Origin: PVC group bacterium
GTDB taxonomy: Bacteria; Verrucomicrobiota; Kiritimatiellia; UBA8416
Direction of reading: 5' to 3'
NCBI GenBank assembly: GCA_003567805.1
Contig: PWYP01000143.1
Location: forward strand, 1 to 64,000
DNA: 64,000 nucleotides
Part shown: piece after piece, positions 46,269-56,500 of the stretch
Numbering within the stretch: position 1 is the first letter of the stretch
Layout of the letters: each line of letters starts with the position of its first letter
The notes under the pieces: model-generated
What the model was told of the DNA's origin: nothing
Database searches by the model: none
The model's input: only the letters and a program-made list of their open reading frames with translations
Position numbers and translations under genes: made by a program

Positions 46269-46946
46269 ATGCAGTCGATAGATAAAAAGATTTTCCGTAT
46301 TGTTTCCGGCGTACACCTCGTCGTTTTTTTCTTCGTTTTTTCGTATGGTTTTGTAAGTGGATGTTTTCGGAGGCCACCCGATCGTGTCATTCCCGTTGAG
46401 TTTCTGGTGGATGTACGGACGGCTCCGGATGTCGCGGAGCCAGACGTGGTGGAGCCCGATCCTGCACCAGACCCTGAGCCTGATCCACCTGCTCCCACGC
46501 CTGATCCGACTCCCCGGCCTCAACGGCAGATTCAAGTAAATACGAATCGAGTGGTGAGACGCACTCCTGAGCAACCCGCGCCAGCTCCGGAGAATCCTTT
46601 GACACCCGAAGAAATACGGAGATTGCTTGATGAAGGAGCTACCGCGAGTGATCGTACATCGATCCCAGATGAAGATGGCAGAGGCTTGGCCATTATTCGT
46701 GAAACATTATATCGTATCTGGGATGCTCCATCTCGGGCCGCCGTTGGTGATGCAGAAGCCGTTTTGGAACTCCGTTTGGGACCTGGTGGTGCCGTGCAGT
46801 CGACCCGATTGTCTCGCGCAAGCGGTAACCCCATTCTGGATGAATCCGTGGAGCAGGTAGGAGCAAGAATCGGTCGAATTCATGGATTGCCCTCTGGTTT
46901 TGTCGAGCGCCGTCCTCGGGTAACGATCGCCTTTTCTGTGGAGTAG
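46269..46946 (+). CDS. TonB-like protein with Pro-rich linker
   Basis: A 225-aa protein with one N-terminal membrane helix (about 11-31), a Pro/Asp/Glu-rich periplasmic linker (about 50-115, P-D-P-A-P-D-P-E-P-D-P-P) and a C-terminal domain like TonB/TolA (V-L-E-L-R-L-G-P-G-G-A-V-Q-S-T and S-G-N-P-I-L-D-E-S-V, about 140-225). It would transmit inner-membrane energy to outer-membrane partners; ExbB/ExbD or TolQ/R are not adjacent. It is followed 3 bp later by folC, a pairing without an obvious functional reason. Confidence 0.78.
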   Translation: MQSIDKKIFRIVSGVHLVVFFFVFSYGFVSGCFRRPPDRVIPVEFLVDVRTAPDVAEPDVVEPDPAPDPEPDPPAPTPDPTPRPQRQIQVNTNRVVRRTPEQPAPAPENPLTPEEIRRLLDEGATASDRTSIPDEDGRGLAIIRETLYRIWDAPSRAAVGDAEAVLELRLGPGGAVQSTRLSRASGNPILDESVEQVGARIGRIHGLPSGFVERRPRVTIAFSVE

Positions 46947-46949
46947 CGC

Positions 46950-48245
46950 ATGATCGAGCAAGGCGAAGGATTAGGGCCTGCATTGGAGCGTTTGTATAGC
47001 AGGCGGGCTTTTGGCGTTAAACCTGGATTGGATGGAATTCGAGCACTTTGTGCCGAATTAGGGCATCCTGAGCAGAGCTTTGCACCCATTCACATTGCCG
47101 GTACCAATGGCAAGGGCTCTGTGGCCGCATTAGTGGAAGCCGTATTGCGTCATTGTGGTTTGCACCTCGGACTTTACACATCTCCACATCTTGTGCATTT
47201 CAACGAACGAATACGAATCGACGGAGTTGATGCAACGAATGCTGACTTGGCTGCATCGCTGGATATATGTGAGCGCGCGGCAGCCCAAATACAATCTACA
47301 TCTGGGTATGAGCTCACATTTTTCGAGATAGCGACGGCGATGGCTTTTGTTTGTATGCGTGATGCTGAGGTACGTTTGGCCGTAATAGAGACGGGGCTCG
47401 GGGGCAGGCTGGATGCGACAAACGTGGTACACCCTCTTGTAAGCGTTATTACACGTATTGGAATGGATCACGAGCAGTACCTTGGGAGCGGTTTGGCAGA
47501 TATTGCATATGAGAAGGCTGGCATTATCAAATCCGGGCGTCCGGTTATCAGTGCAGCACAAGCACCGGAAGCTGAAGCTGTTTTGCGCAGGAGAGCTGCT
47601 GAGCAAGAATCGACGCTCATCTTTGCCCCTGATGTGGTGTCGGTTGAACGAGTGGGGAAACCACTAGCTGCAGGGCAAAAGGTACGCATTGCAACGCAGC
47701 GCGGTTTGTCTGGTCAGATGCTGTTGCCGCTGGTTGGGAACCATCAAATTGAAAATCTTGGTGTTGCCGTTGCTGCGTTAGAGATCGTGGCTGATGCAAT
47801 TGGGGTATCGATAGATGCCGAGGTTCTGCGCGGCGGGTTGTCATTGGTGCGCTGGCCCGGTCGGATGCAGTATCTCAAGCCGAATGTATTGCTTGATGCT
47901 GCTCATAATGCGGATGGAGCAAAAGCATTGGTGCAGAGCTTACGGGGGCAGGGGTGGCGTAAAGTAATTCTCGTCACGGGGATGTGTGCTGATAAAGACA
48001 TTGCCGGGGTCGTTCGCGTGTTTGCTGATATTGCCGTTGCGGTTTACTGTTGTGCCTTGCCGGGAGATCGATCTCTGGATCCTGACATACTGGCCGATTC
48101 CTATCGTCAGTACGGCGTTTCAACCACGGTTATTGCCGATCCTGCGTCGGCTGTGCAAGCTGCAGAAGTAGCTGCGATAGAACGTGACCTTCCGGTTATC
48201 ATTGCCGGATCTATTTTTTTAGCGGGTGCGGTGCTGTCTGTGTGA
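46950..48245 (+). CDS. folC: Folylpolyglutamate synthase / dihydrofolate synthase
   Basis: A 431-residue Mur-ligase-family enzyme that adds glutamate to (dihydro)folates. Motifs: P-loop I-A-G-T-N-G-K-G-S-V, S-P-H-L-V-H-F-N-E-R-I, E-T-G-L-G-G-R-L-D-A-T-N and L-D-A-A-H-N-A-D-G. GTGGAG precedes ATG 46950. It is co-directional with the TonB-like gene. Confidence 0.93.
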   Translation: MIEQGEGLGPALERLYSRRAFGVKPGLDGIRALCAELGHPEQSFAPIHIAGTNGKGSVAALVEAVLRHCGLHLGLYTSPHLVHFNERIRIDGVDATNADLAASLDICERAAAQIQSTSGYELTFFEIATAMAFVCMRDAEVRLAVIETGLGGRLDATNVVHPLVSVITRIGMDHEQYLGSGLADIAYEKAGIIKSGRPVISAAQAPEAEAVLRRRAAEQESTLIFAPDVVSVERVGKPLAAGQKVRIATQRGLSGQMLLPLVGNHQIENLGVAVAALEIVADAIGVSIDAEVLRGGLSLVRWPGRMQYLKPNVLLDAAHNADGAKALVQSLRGQGWRKVILVTGMCADKDIAGVVRVFADIAVAVYCCALPGDRSLDPDILADSYRQYGVSTTVIADPASAVQAAEVAAIERDLPVIIAGSIFLAGAVLSV

Positions 48246-48301
48246 ATGGTTGGTCAACGGACTGATGCATCGCATTCGCAGCATGTAAGACGTGATTTTG
48301 C

Positions 48302-49729
48302 TCAGGTAATCTTGCGAAGGGCTTCTAGCGCAGCACAAAAATTTGCCGTAACTTTTTCGGGGGAAAAGTTTTCAAGGACGTAATTCCGTCCCTTGATCCC
48401 GAGCTGTTGTGCTTTGTTTTGATTTGAAAGCAAATCAATAACAGCTTCGGTAAATTCTTGTTCGGATGTAATCGCATATCCTCCACCGCAGTCTTTCACA
48501 TGGTCGGATGTAACCTCGCAATGAGACGAAACGATGACCGGTGTTTCCTGTAACCATGCTTCCATCATCACAATAGAGAAACTCTCATTTGTGCTCATCA
48601 TGAATAATGCCAGAGAGGCTCTGTACGCATCCATTTTGTCTTCTGCGGGAATAAACCCTAGAGAGTGAATGCCTGGTTTGCCTGTATAATCAAGATCACC
48701 TTTGCCGATTAAAACCAATTGTAGTTCAGCCCACTCGGGATTATTCATACGGAATTGTTCAAAATACCGGACCATTAAAGGAACATTTTTTCCTTCAATT
48801 TGGCGCCCCGCGTAAAGGAGAAACGGGGTGTTGATTCCATATTTTTTCTGAAAACGTTTCGCATTACCGAGACGCATATGTACATCAACCTGCTCTCCTA
48901 TCATTGTGGGGACAGGTGCTGATCGATACAGGTTTGCGAATAGCCTCGCCTCGCTTCGAACGTGACATAACGAGGCTCCAATAGTCCCAAAGGCTTTCCG
49001 GTACACATTCAAGAAGGCATATTTCTCATGGTGTAAACAAGGAATCAGCATTGCTTTGCTACCAGCTAGCATACAGGCCTCAACTGTCAATGCGAACATA
49101 TAGGGAATCATAACAAAGGCATCATAGTCATTTATATGCTTACGCATGTATTCGATCAGCGATGGGCTTCGAATCATGCGCCGGAGAAAATATGCCTCTG
49201 CAAAATAAGGCAGCGGGGATTTGTTGTGGTCTTTAGGACAAGGCCCGGTTGTTTGCATCAGGAAAGAACCATTCAAGTAATGAAAGTGTTTTCTGTCGGG
49301 AGTTGTTGGGTGAAATCGTCTTACTGTGATGTTTTCTTCCATATGCGTGCCTGGTTCATGAACCGGCACGTTCCAGTCTGCAGCAAACTCTTTCAGTGTG
49401 GTGGTTAGAATTTCAATATGCATAGCTGGGTGTTGCTGCCTCAGAGCATGTGCCAGACCGTATATCTCTGCTTCAGCACCCCCGCCGATGTCCCGACCAT
49501 ACCATGGAATCACAAACGCAATTTTTTTCTCGGCGTCATGTTTGCCTACCTCTCGGTTGCGCCGTTGCACGTGTTTGCATCTGTATCGAAATAGCGTAAA
49601 TTTCAGAAGATCGATCAGGCCACCAAAGAAAATATGGGTCCAAGATACAAGAACGTCTGCGCGTTGACGCACGAATTGTCGTCGTTGTTTGAAAAGACGA
49701 GATAATGTAAACAATACAGTATTGGCCAT
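48302..49729 (-). CDS. GT4-type glycosyltransferase
   Basis: A 475-aa protein whose N-terminal 70 residues are basic and amphipathic, followed by a GT-B fold: donor-independent start I-A-F-V-I-P-W-Y-G-R-D-I-G-G-G-A-E, linker L-L-Y-A-G-R-Q-I-E-G-K-N, and the nucleotide-sugar part with E-S-F-S-I-V-M-M-E-A-W, the E-x7-E motif of the GT4 family. It should transfer a sugar from a nucleotide donor in envelope glycan synthesis; acceptor unknown. It stands alone downstream of the V-ATPase operon, separated by a terminator-like hairpin. Confidence 0.85.
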   Translation of the reverse strand: MANTVLFTLSRLFKQRRQFVRQRADVLVSWTHIFFGGLIDLLKFTLFRYRCKHVQRRNREVGKHDAEKKIAFVIPWYGRDIGGGAEAEIYGLAHALRQQHPAMHIEILTTTLKEFAADWNVPVHEPGTHMEENITVRRFHPTTPDRKHFHYLNGSFLMQTTGPCPKDHNKSPLPYFAEAYFLRRMIRSPSLIEYMRKHINDYDAFVMIPYMFALTVEACMLAGSKAMLIPCLHHEKYAFLNVYRKAFGTIGASLCHVRSEARLFANLYRSAPVPTMIGEQVDVHMRLGNAKRFQKKYGINTPFLLYAGRQIEGKNVPLMVRYFEQFRMNNPEWAELQLVLIGKGDLDYTGKPGIHSLGFIPAEDKMDAYRASLALFMMSTNESFSIVMMEAWLQETPVIVSSHCEVTSDHVKDCGGGYAITSEQEFTEAVIDLLSNQNKAQQLGIKGRNYVLENFSPEKVTANFCAALEALRKIT

Positions 49730-49759
49730 ATCCTTCTCGGCGGATTCCTAAGAAACGAT

Positions 49760-49805
49760 GCCTCCATCAAGACCAATACTCTAGAGAGTACGTTTTGATG
49801 GAGGC
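49760..49805 (-). terminator. Long hairpin after the V-ATPase operon
   Basis: GCCTCCATCAA (49760-49770) and TTGATGGAGGC (49795-49805) are perfectly complementary, with a nested TACTCT/AGAGTA pair inside. On the minus strand the stem is followed by ATCGTTTCTT, a weak T run. It probably ends or stabilises the V-ATPase transcript. Confidence 0.65.
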
Positions 49806-49829
49806 AAATCTTGAAAGGCGTTGTATGCG

Positions 49830-50291
49830 TTAGCCAAGGGCTAACATGGTGAAGACCATGACGAAGATTGCGACGGTTTCGATGATACCGAGAGCGGCCA
49901 GATAGTTGGTGAAACCTTCGCCCGTTTCCGCGAGCGCATCACTGCCTGCGGCGCCGGCGCGTCCCTGTAGCCAGGCTGAAGTTCCCATGCCGATACCTGC
50001 AAATACACCGGCAGCCAGCAGCCCTTGCCAAGGATAATCTGCGCTCACGATACCACGCATCGTAAACATGAGAACAATACCGTAAATGGTCTGGGAGAGG
50101 GGGGCACCGACAAAGGTAAGCAGCATAAAGGGGGCGGCTTTGCCCTGTGCATAGCAACGTTTCCAAGCTCCGATGGCGGCAGCACCTGCAGCACCGGTTC
50201 CGAGAGCTGACCCGATGGCGGCCAAGGCAAGTGCAGCAATACCACCAACAAGACCCAATGATTCATTCAAACTTACAGCGACTTCTTCCAT
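49830..50291 (-). CDS. atpK: V-type ATPase subunit K (membrane rotor)
   Basis: A 153-residue proteolipid with four helices (two hairpins). Helix 4 carries the ion-binding Glu138 in G-I-I-E-T-V-A-I-F. S66 and Q67 (A-P-L-S-Q-T-I-Y-G) and Q109 (A-W-L-Q-G-R-A) stand where Enterococcus NtpK has its Na+ ligands T64, Q65 and Q110, with E139 as the acid. This supports a Na+-coupled rotor, by comparison only. It is the last gene of the operon. Confidence 0.93.
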   Translation of the reverse strand: MEEVAVSLNESLGLVGGIAALALAAIGSALGTGAAGAAAIGAWKRCYAQGKAAPFMLLTFVGAPLSQTIYGIVLMFTMRGIVSADYPWQGLLAAGVFAGIGMGTSAWLQGRAGAAGSDALAETGEGFTNYLAALGIIETVAIFVMVFTMLALG

Positions 50292-50349
50292 GACTATGAC
50301 TCCTTCTTTTTGTTTGCATCGAGAGGATATCCCGATCCATTACCAATAG

Positions 50350-52119
50350 TTATTCCTGCGACAAACGAGCAAAAGGTTTGTAGGCAAACCCTTTCCATTC
50401 AACATTTTTATGTAACGAGAATTCCAGTGTGTTCAGGCGAACGCCATGGACCAGAATACCCAAGGCACATAACACAATATTCAACCCATGCCCCAGCAAG
50501 AGAATCAGGGCAAATATGGGTATCGTCCAAATGCGATTCCAGCCGATTTGCATGGCCATATCATTGAAGCTGGCGGCTACAGAGAGTGAGGCCAGACCCA
50601 CGGCAAATAAGCGAATATAGGACACAATATCTACAAAACAGTTTACGATGCTGAGTGGGAACATAGCGTGATTGATCCACTCGGATTTGAGGTCCTTGGG
50701 CGTCGTCATGAACAATAAAATTAATACGACGGATAGAATAAGCATGGGGACAAACAACGCAGGTAATGGTTGATTTAGCACCATATTTAAGGCTGTAAAG
50801 AACATAGACCATACGAGACCAATCCAACCGATCTGGGCAAGTGCTTTAGGAGATGGGGCCAGTGCTATGGCATTCCAGACATGCGCAATGGTGAGATGTA
50901 CCGCACCGATGACAAAACAGATGCGTATGACTAAATCTCTGGCTGCTTCACCTTGGAAAATTTCCAAATAGGGTACTTGCAGTATGGCTGGTAGGTGTTG
51001 CGGTTTGATGCCAAACCAATTTCCGGTCATACTGCCCCAAAGTAAGGTTGTTGTGCTCAGAATGGCAAAGAGCACGAAGGGGTAGGCTGGGGCCTTGGGT
51101 AATTTGATACGGGCAAAAATGGTAATGGCAAGAAAGAGCAGTCCATACCCGGCGTCACCGATGAGAATGGCGAAAAAGATGCTGAAAAACACGAGGAAGA
51201 CGGAGCTGATATCGGCTTCATGATATCCTGGAAGAATCGAAAGAACTTTCAAGACTGCTTTTACGGGCTGAACCCATTTCGGCATTTCCAGAAGGGTTGG
51301 GACATCCTCACCCGGTTTAGGATCCCGCACCTGAATGGCCCAGCCATGCTTGGATGCAGCTTGTGAGATTGCCGCAATTTTCTTTTGCGGACAAAAGCCC
51401 GTCAAAGAAGAAATGGGACCATGTTCGGCAAGGGATGCCTGCGTGCGCGTAAAGGCAAGTTGATTCTTGCGTTCCAGGAGTTCCGCTTCCAGAACCCCTA
51501 CATGTGCCGACAGATCGCGAAGTTCAGACTCTATGTCCTCCAATTCGGTTTGCAGGGCGTCTACATCCTTGTTGAGCTCAGATAGCGACTTTTCTGGTAG
51601 TGCTGAGATTGTTCCATCAATTTCGAACTCCTGTTGCCCGATGGCGACCATGCAGTGGCCTTTGTTGGTGCTCGAAATTTCTTGCAACACAACACCATCT
51701 GGCACTTCCAGTAGATGTGGGTCGCTCACACGGATGAGCTTTATGTGAATTCCTTTGGCCCGCAGATCATCCAGGCTTGCAGGATCAAAATTGCCAAATG
51801 GTTCTACGACAGTTTTTTCGTGATGACTATGCGCTAGCTGCTCTCCAATTTCATGGCGCCTGTGCAGCAGCTCGGTAACGACCGCCGCTACATTGTGTGG
51901 CTGTGGGACTGTTTTGCCATGCGTGTGGCTATGTGCCAACCGCAAAGCGTGAATGGCAATTTCCACTTCGCGAACGGCTTCGGTATCCTTGGAAAGAGAC
52001 TCTACTTGCGAGGGGGCTTGTGATACATGCAGCAACCCTAATTCCTGCAAAGCTTCCAAGGCCCGGGTCTTGTCTTTCTCCATACAAAGAATGCTAACAT
52101 GCTGCATGGGTACAATCAT
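50350..52119 (-). CDS. atpI: V-type ATPase subunit I (a-type stator)
   Basis: A 589-residue protein: N-terminal cytoplasmic part with coiled coils (about 1-300, including E-L-N-K-D-V-D-A-L-Q-T-E-L-E-D) and a C-terminal membrane half of about seven or eight helices beginning F-L-V-F-F-S-I-F-F-A-I-L-I-G-D-A-G-Y-G, a hallmark of the a/I family. It forms the ion half-channels beside the K ring. It overlaps atpD by 4 bp. Confidence 0.93.
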   Translation of the reverse strand: MIVPMQHVSILCMEKDKTRALEALQELGLLHVSQAPSQVESLSKDTEAVREVEIAIHALRLAHSHTHGKTVPQPHNVAAVVTELLHRRHEIGEQLAHSHHEKTVVEPFGNFDPASLDDLRAKGIHIKLIRVSDPHLLEVPDGVVLQEISSTNKGHCMVAIGQQEFEIDGTISALPEKSLSELNKDVDALQTELEDIESELRDLSAHVGVLEAELLERKNQLAFTRTQASLAEHGPISSLTGFCPQKKIAAISQAASKHGWAIQVRDPKPGEDVPTLLEMPKWVQPVKAVLKVLSILPGYHEADISSVFLVFFSIFFAILIGDAGYGLLFLAITIFARIKLPKAPAYPFVLFAILSTTTLLWGSMTGNWFGIKPQHLPAILQVPYLEIFQGEAARDLVIRICFVIGAVHLTIAHVWNAIALAPSPKALAQIGWIGLVWSMFFTALNMVLNQPLPALFVPMLILSVVLILLFMTTPKDLKSEWINHAMFPLSIVNCFVDIVSYIRLFAVGLASLSVAASFNDMAMQIGWNRIWTIPIFALILLLGHGLNIVLCALGILVHGVRLNTLEFSLHKNVEWKGFAYKPFARLSQE

Positions 52120-52745
52120 GCGGCCGCCTCACTTTCTTCTAGCGTATCCACGGGAGCTCGATCCGTGCGCTTTTTGGCGATTTTTCCTCGTGCAACCGAT
52201 GCCGTTTGTTCATCACCCAGATAGATCTTGATGATACGTATGTTTTCTTTGCACTCGGGTATCTTGACTTTTTCAAAAAGGTTTACGCGCTGGGATGTGG
52301 TGCGCAGTTCTTCACTCACGAGATCGCGCTGCTTTTGTAATACCTGCATGGCTGCTTTTTTGTGAATCATCTCAGCAATCTGCTCTTGGGCATCGTCGAT
52401 CCACGCTGGTGTGAGAAACATATCTGCTTCTGGTTGCTCGATCTGGACATTTTGTAGAATCGGTATATTCACGCCTGCTATATTACCTGAAGTTGTATCG
52501 ATTTGCTCCAAAATTACTTTTGCATCCTCGGATTCTGGAGCGGCAAACAGTGCTACCCAGCTTTTGAGATCATCGGCTAAACTGTTGAAGGCAGACTCTT
52601 CTTCTTGGATCTGATGATCGATATGCTGAATTTCGGCCTGCAGTTGTTGTTTCTTCAGTTGTAACATTGGCAAAAAACGCTGATAGCGCCGCAAGGATTC
52701 CTGCTGCGCCTTCAATTCATTCTTGGTATGTTTGATTTTAGCCAT
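52116..52745 (-). CDS. atpD: V-type ATPase subunit D (central stalk)
   Basis: A 209-residue, mostly helical subunit. N-terminal K-H-T-K-N-E-L-K-A-Q and the paired coiled coils (about 5-75 and 120-170) match the D subunit that turns inside A3B3. A C-terminal R-G-K-I-A-K-K-R tail follows. The order B-D-I-K is that of Chlamydia and spirochaete V-ATPases. It starts 42 bp after atpB. Confidence 0.9.
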   Translation of the reverse strand: MAKIKHTKNELKAQQESLRRYQRFLPMLQLKKQQLQAEIQHIDHQIQEEESAFNSLADDLKSWVALFAAPESEDAKVILEQIDTTSGNIAGVNIPILQNVQIEQPEADMFLTPAWIDDAQEQIAEMIHKKAAMQVLQKQRDLVSEELRTTSQRVNLFEKVKIPECKENIRIIKIYLGDEQTASVARGKIAKKRTDRAPVDTLEESEAAA

Positions 52746-52787
52746 ATGCGTTTTTTAGCTGTTGGTCAATAAGCAGGCTTACTGGTG

Positions 52788-54182
52788 TTATTCCTTGTCC
52801 TCTTGATCCGGTTTCTCGTCCTTTTCTTCTGACGCTTGCGTATCGGTTTTGTTTTCACCGGATTTTGTTGCTTCCGCTTTCTTTTTGTTGTCTTTCGGCC
52901 AGAATTTTTCAATTACATCCGATTGGATACCGGTTTCCATGGGCTCAAAGCAGTCGGCAAGGATTTCCCATCCGAGATCAAGGGCTTTCTCTAGTGGGAT
53001 GTTTACCGAAAGATCCATCATTTCCTTTTCGAAACGTTGTCCGTATTTCAGGAGCTTTTGGTCCCATTTGCTCATGCGGAAGCCCATCGTTTGTTTTTCG
53101 AGCGTTTCACGGTATCCGGCAAAGAGCTGAATCAGACTATCCATGATGACCCGATGGTCTTCGCGGGTATCTTTGTTAACCTGTTGTTTCAAACGGCTTA
53201 ACGACCCGAACGGTTCGATTCGTCCACCACTGAGGTAGAATTGCCCTTCCGTAATGTATCCGGTGTTGTCCGGCACGGGGTGGGTTACGTCATCACCTGG
53301 CATTGTGGTGGCCGCGAGAATCGTAATGGATCCTGCCGTGTCGAAATCCACGGCTTTTTCATAGCGAGCTGCGAGCTGACTGTAGAGGTCACCTGGGTAA
53401 CCACGGTTCGACGGGATTTGCTCCATGGTGATGGCAATTTCTTTCATGGCGTCGGCAAAGTTGGTCATATCGGTCAGGAGGGTAAGCACCCGTTTGCCTT
53501 CGAGGGCAAATTGTTCAGCCACGGCGAGACAGACGTCTGGCACCAATAGGCACTCGACGACAGGGTCAGCAGCTGTATGAACGAACATCACACTGCGAGA
53601 CAATGCTCCGGATTCCTCAAGGGTGTCACGAAAGTAAAGATAATCATCATGCTTTAGTCCCATGGAACCAAGAATGATTACGTCGACCTCTGCTTGCAGG
53701 GCGATACGAGCCAGTAGGGGGTTAAAGGGTTCACCCGCACGTGCGAAGATCGGTAGTTTTTGTGATTCAACGAGTGTATTAAACACATCGATCATGGGAA
53801 TGCCCGTGCGAACCATATTTTGCGGAATGATTCGTTTGGCTGGATTTACGGAAGGTCCCCCGATGGCAACTTCGCCGCCATGTAGGGCCGGCCCTTTATC
53901 TCGTGGATTTCCTGCACCAGTGAAGACCCGGCCGAGTAACGATTCGGAGTAGGGGATTTGCATGGGGCGCGCGAGAAAGCGTACGCGTGCATCGGTGGCA
54001 ACACCACGTGCACCTGCAAAAACCTGCAAGGAGACTTCTTCGTCATGCAAGCGAATGACTTGGGCTAATGATGTTCCCGGGCGGGAGGTCACTTCTGCGA
54101 GCTCACGGTATTTGACCCCTGGCGCCCGCAAGGTGATGACATTTCCGGCAATGTTATCGACTTTGTGATATAATTTATTCAT
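52788..54182 (-). CDS. atpB: V-type ATPase subunit B
   Basis: A 464-residue non-catalytic nucleotide-binding subunit. [36 protein letters not shown] and [12 protein letters not shown] are conserved segments. The last 35 residues are a Lys/Glu/Asp-rich tail (K-K-K-A-E-A-T-K...D-Q-E-D-K-E) that is longer than usual. It overlaps atpA by 8 bp. Confidence 0.95.
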   Translation of the reverse strand: MNKLYHKVDNIAGNVITLRAPGVKYRELAEVTSRPGTSLAQVIRLHDEEVSLQVFAGARGVATDARVRFLARPMQIPYSESLLGRVFTGAGNPRDKGPALHGGEVAIGGPSVNPAKRIIPQNMVRTGIPMIDVFNTLVESQKLPIFARAGEPFNPLLARIALQAEVDVIILGSMGLKHDDYLYFRDTLEESGALSRSVMFVHTAADPVVECLLVPDVCLAVAEQFALEGKRVLTLLTDMTNFADAMKEIAITMEQIPSNRGYPGDLYSQLAARYEKAVDFDTAGSITILAATTMPGDDVTHPVPDNTGYITEGQFYLSGGRIEPFGSLSRLKQQVNKDTREDHRVIMDSLIQLFAGYRETLEKQTMGFRMSKWDQKLLKYGQRFEKEMMDLSVNIPLEKALDLGWEILADCFEPMETGIQSDVIEKFWPKDNKKKAEATKSGENKTDTQASEEKDEKPDQEDKE

Positions 54183-55908
54183 CGGTTGAAACCTCCCCTA
54201 CAAGATTACGCAGTTTTTGCTCAATATCCTTGAATGCGTCATCTTCCATCGAGGCGCGGTTCCAGTCCTTGTGGAGCTGCGTGAGTTGATGAAAGAAATG
54301 GCGTGCTTCTTCTTTATCCTTAAATTTCATAGGGGTACGTAGGAACTCAGCCGTGACGTGGAATACGGCTTTTTGTCTATCCGCATCGGTTGCTGCATCA
54401 ACGGGATCGAACCCGCTTTGCTGTAAATAAACCGCATCCAGGTATTCACCTTTGAGGTGGACAATAAAGTCATCCATGGCTGTACCTTCTTCGCCAACAA
54501 CTTTGATCATCTGACCAATTTCGGTACCTCGTTTCACGATGCCGCGTGCAAATTCCACATCGTCTTCATCAACGACACTCGGGTATTTTGACCAACTGTC
54601 GATCGGGTCGATGGCGGGGTAGCGCCTAGCATCGGAACGCGATCGTGAGAGACCGTGAAATGCGCCCACTACTTTCAGTGTGGCTTGGGTCACGGGTTCA
54701 TCAAAGTTGCCGCCGGCCGGACTCACGGTGCCACCAATGGTCACCGAACCAATGGAGCCGTCTTTGAGTCGGACAATGCCGCCGCGTTCATAAAAAGCGG
54801 CAATGACCGATTCTAGGTAAGCTGGGAAGGCTTCTTCGCCCGGAATTTCCTCAAGCCGTCCAGAGGTTTCCCGTAGAGCTTGTGCCCAGCGCGATGTGGA
54901 GTCGGCTAGTAGCAATACGTTCAGACCCATCTGCCGGTAGTATCCCGCCAAGGTGACACCGGTGTAAACGGAGGCTTCACGTGCAGCCACGGGCATGGAA
55001 CTCGTGTTGCAGATAATCACCGTTCGTCCCATTAAACTTTTACCCGTGCGCGGGTCCGTTAATTCCGGGAATTCGCGCAAGGTTTCCACCACTTCGCCAG
55101 CACGTTCGCCGCAAGCAGCAATGATGACGATGTCTACGTCTGCATTACGACTGGTGAGCTGCTGCAAGACGGTTTTGCCGGCACCAAAAGGACCGGGGAT
55201 GCAATACGTACCGCCTTTGGCAACAGGGAAAAATGTATCTACCGAGCGAACTTTCGTGACCAGAGTGTCTTCTGGTCGCAAACGTTCAGCATATGCTTGA
55301 ATCGGTAATTTGACAGGCCAGCGCTGCATCATACTCACTTCAGCTTCATGTCCCTGCTCATCCGAAAGGGTTGCAATCGGTTCGGTTACCGTAAAGTCTC
55401 CTTTCTCGGAAATTTTTTCGACTTTCCAACTGCCCCGCATATTGAAGGGGACCATGATGCGGTGTTCAAAGATTCCTTCGGGCACGGTACCCAGTGTCTC
55501 GCCAGCCGTGAGGGTATCGCCTGGTTTGGCCACCGGTGTAAAGGTCCATTTCTGATCTCGGGGGAGCGCATCGAGATATATTCCGCGTTGCAGAAAGAAA
55601 CCGCACTGCTCAGCAAGTCGTGGCAACGGGTTCTGCAAGCCATCGTAAACTTGCGTTAACAATCCTGGTCCTAACTCGGCGGAAAGCAGATCACCAGTGA
55701 ATTCTACTGTGTCTCCAATCGATAGGCCGGTCGTGTCTTCAAAGACTTGCATGTCAGCTTTTTTGCCGCGAATACGAACTACCTCGCACATCAAACGCAG
55801 ATCATCCAGACAGGCATATCCAACCTCGTTCTGGCTAACTGCGCCCTCGAAAGCGACGGTGATCATGTTGCCGTTGATGCCGGCAATCTTGCCACTACTT
55901 TGGTTCAT
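54175..55908 (-). CDS. atpA: V-type ATPase catalytic subunit A
   Basis: A 577-residue catalytic subunit. Walker A is G-P-F-G-A-G-K-T-V, followed by A-C-G-E-R-A-G-E-V and [10 protein letters not shown]; the A-specific bulge domain (about 110-180) is present. ATG 55908 has TGAGGT 4 nt upstream and gives the usual start [13 protein letters not shown]; a much longer upstream frame overlapping the previous gene is rejected. Confidence 0.96.
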   Translation of the reverse strand: MNQSSGKIAGINGNMITVAFEGAVSQNEVGYACLDDLRLMCEVVRIRGKKADMQVFEDTTGLSIGDTVEFTGDLLSAELGPGLLTQVYDGLQNPLPRLAEQCGFFLQRGIYLDALPRDQKWTFTPVAKPGDTLTAGETLGTVPEGIFEHRIMVPFNMRGSWKVEKISEKGDFTVTEPIATLSDEQGHEAEVSMMQRWPVKLPIQAYAERLRPEDTLVTKVRSVDTFFPVAKGGTYCIPGPFGAGKTVLQQLTSRNADVDIVIIAACGERAGEVVETLREFPELTDPRTGKSLMGRTVIICNTSSMPVAAREASVYTGVTLAGYYRQMGLNVLLLADSTSRWAQALRETSGRLEEIPGEEAFPAYLESVIAAFYERGGIVRLKDGSIGSVTIGGTVSPAGGNFDEPVTQATLKVVGAFHGLSRSRSDARRYPAIDPIDSWSKYPSVVDEDDVEFARGIVKRGTEIGQMIKVVGEEGTAMDDFIVHLKGEYLDAVYLQQSGFDPVDAATDADRQKAVFHVTAEFLRTPMKFKDKEEARHFFHQLTQLHKDWNRASMEDDAFKDIEQKLRNLVGEVSTDE

Positions 55909-55921
55909 ACGTACCTCAGGT

Positions 55922-56500
55922 TTATGCGCCAGCTTGTGTGCTGGCAGTTTCAGGTTCTTGTTGCCGGTCTGTTCCAGCCGGTTGCTGTTCGAAAGCTTCC
56001 TGTGCCTTTTGCCAGCCTGATTCGGAGTCCATGAGAGACCAGCGTTCGGCAATCTTACGTTTTATGGCATAGGATAGAATGACGTTAAAAGAGAAGGGAT
56101 CGGGACCTTCCAAGTCGTTTACGAGTTTCCAGCGAAGTTTGTCGAAGCTGCGTTCCCGCTCGAGCGGATTTGCCTGCACCCAGGCATTTTCCACACTATC
56201 CTCGATAATGGTGGCATATCCGCCATGGGATCGCAAAACTCGCTCAGCATCGGATTTCCGTTTCGAAGCACGCATCTTGGCAATAGCGTTTCTCAATTGC
56301 GTTTCATGATTGTTCCAGGCTTCCACAAAGGGATGGGTTGGCGTCTGCTCGGGTAGGGGGATATGCTCCAGTATCTGCAAGGTTTCATAATCTCGCGGAC
56401 TGAGTTCGGACTCACAGCGCGAGAGAAATGCTTCGTCTGATATGGGGGGCTTATCCATCGCAAGTGCGGGCAAGCTGGCAATCAAATAGTAGTAACTCAT
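55922..56500 (-). CDS. DUF2764 protein of the V-ATPase operon
   Basis: A 192-residue protein starting M-S-Y-Y-Y-L-I-A-S-L-P-A-L, the DUF2764 signature, found almost only between atpE and atpA of bacterial V-ATPase operons. Given the absence of a recognisable subunit C it probably supplies the C-like connector; that is inference. The C-terminal 25 residues are Gln/Thr/Ala-rich. It overlaps atpE by 4 bp. Confidence 0.85.
   Translation of the reverse strand: MSYYYLIASLPALAMDKPPISDEAFLSRCESELSPRDYETLQILEHIPLPEQTPTHPFVEAWNNHETQLRNAIAKMRASKRKSDAERVLRSHGGYATIIEDSVENAWVQANPLERERSFDKLRWKLVNDLEGPDPFSFNVILSYAIKRKIAERWSLMDSESGWQKAQEAFEQQPAGTDRQQEPETASTQAGA

Noticed and set aside
54175..56052. Longer atpA with 48 extra N-terminal residues
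   Set aside because: The extension is out-of-frame sequence of the DUF2764 gene; ATG 55908 has a ribosome binding site and the conserved start.
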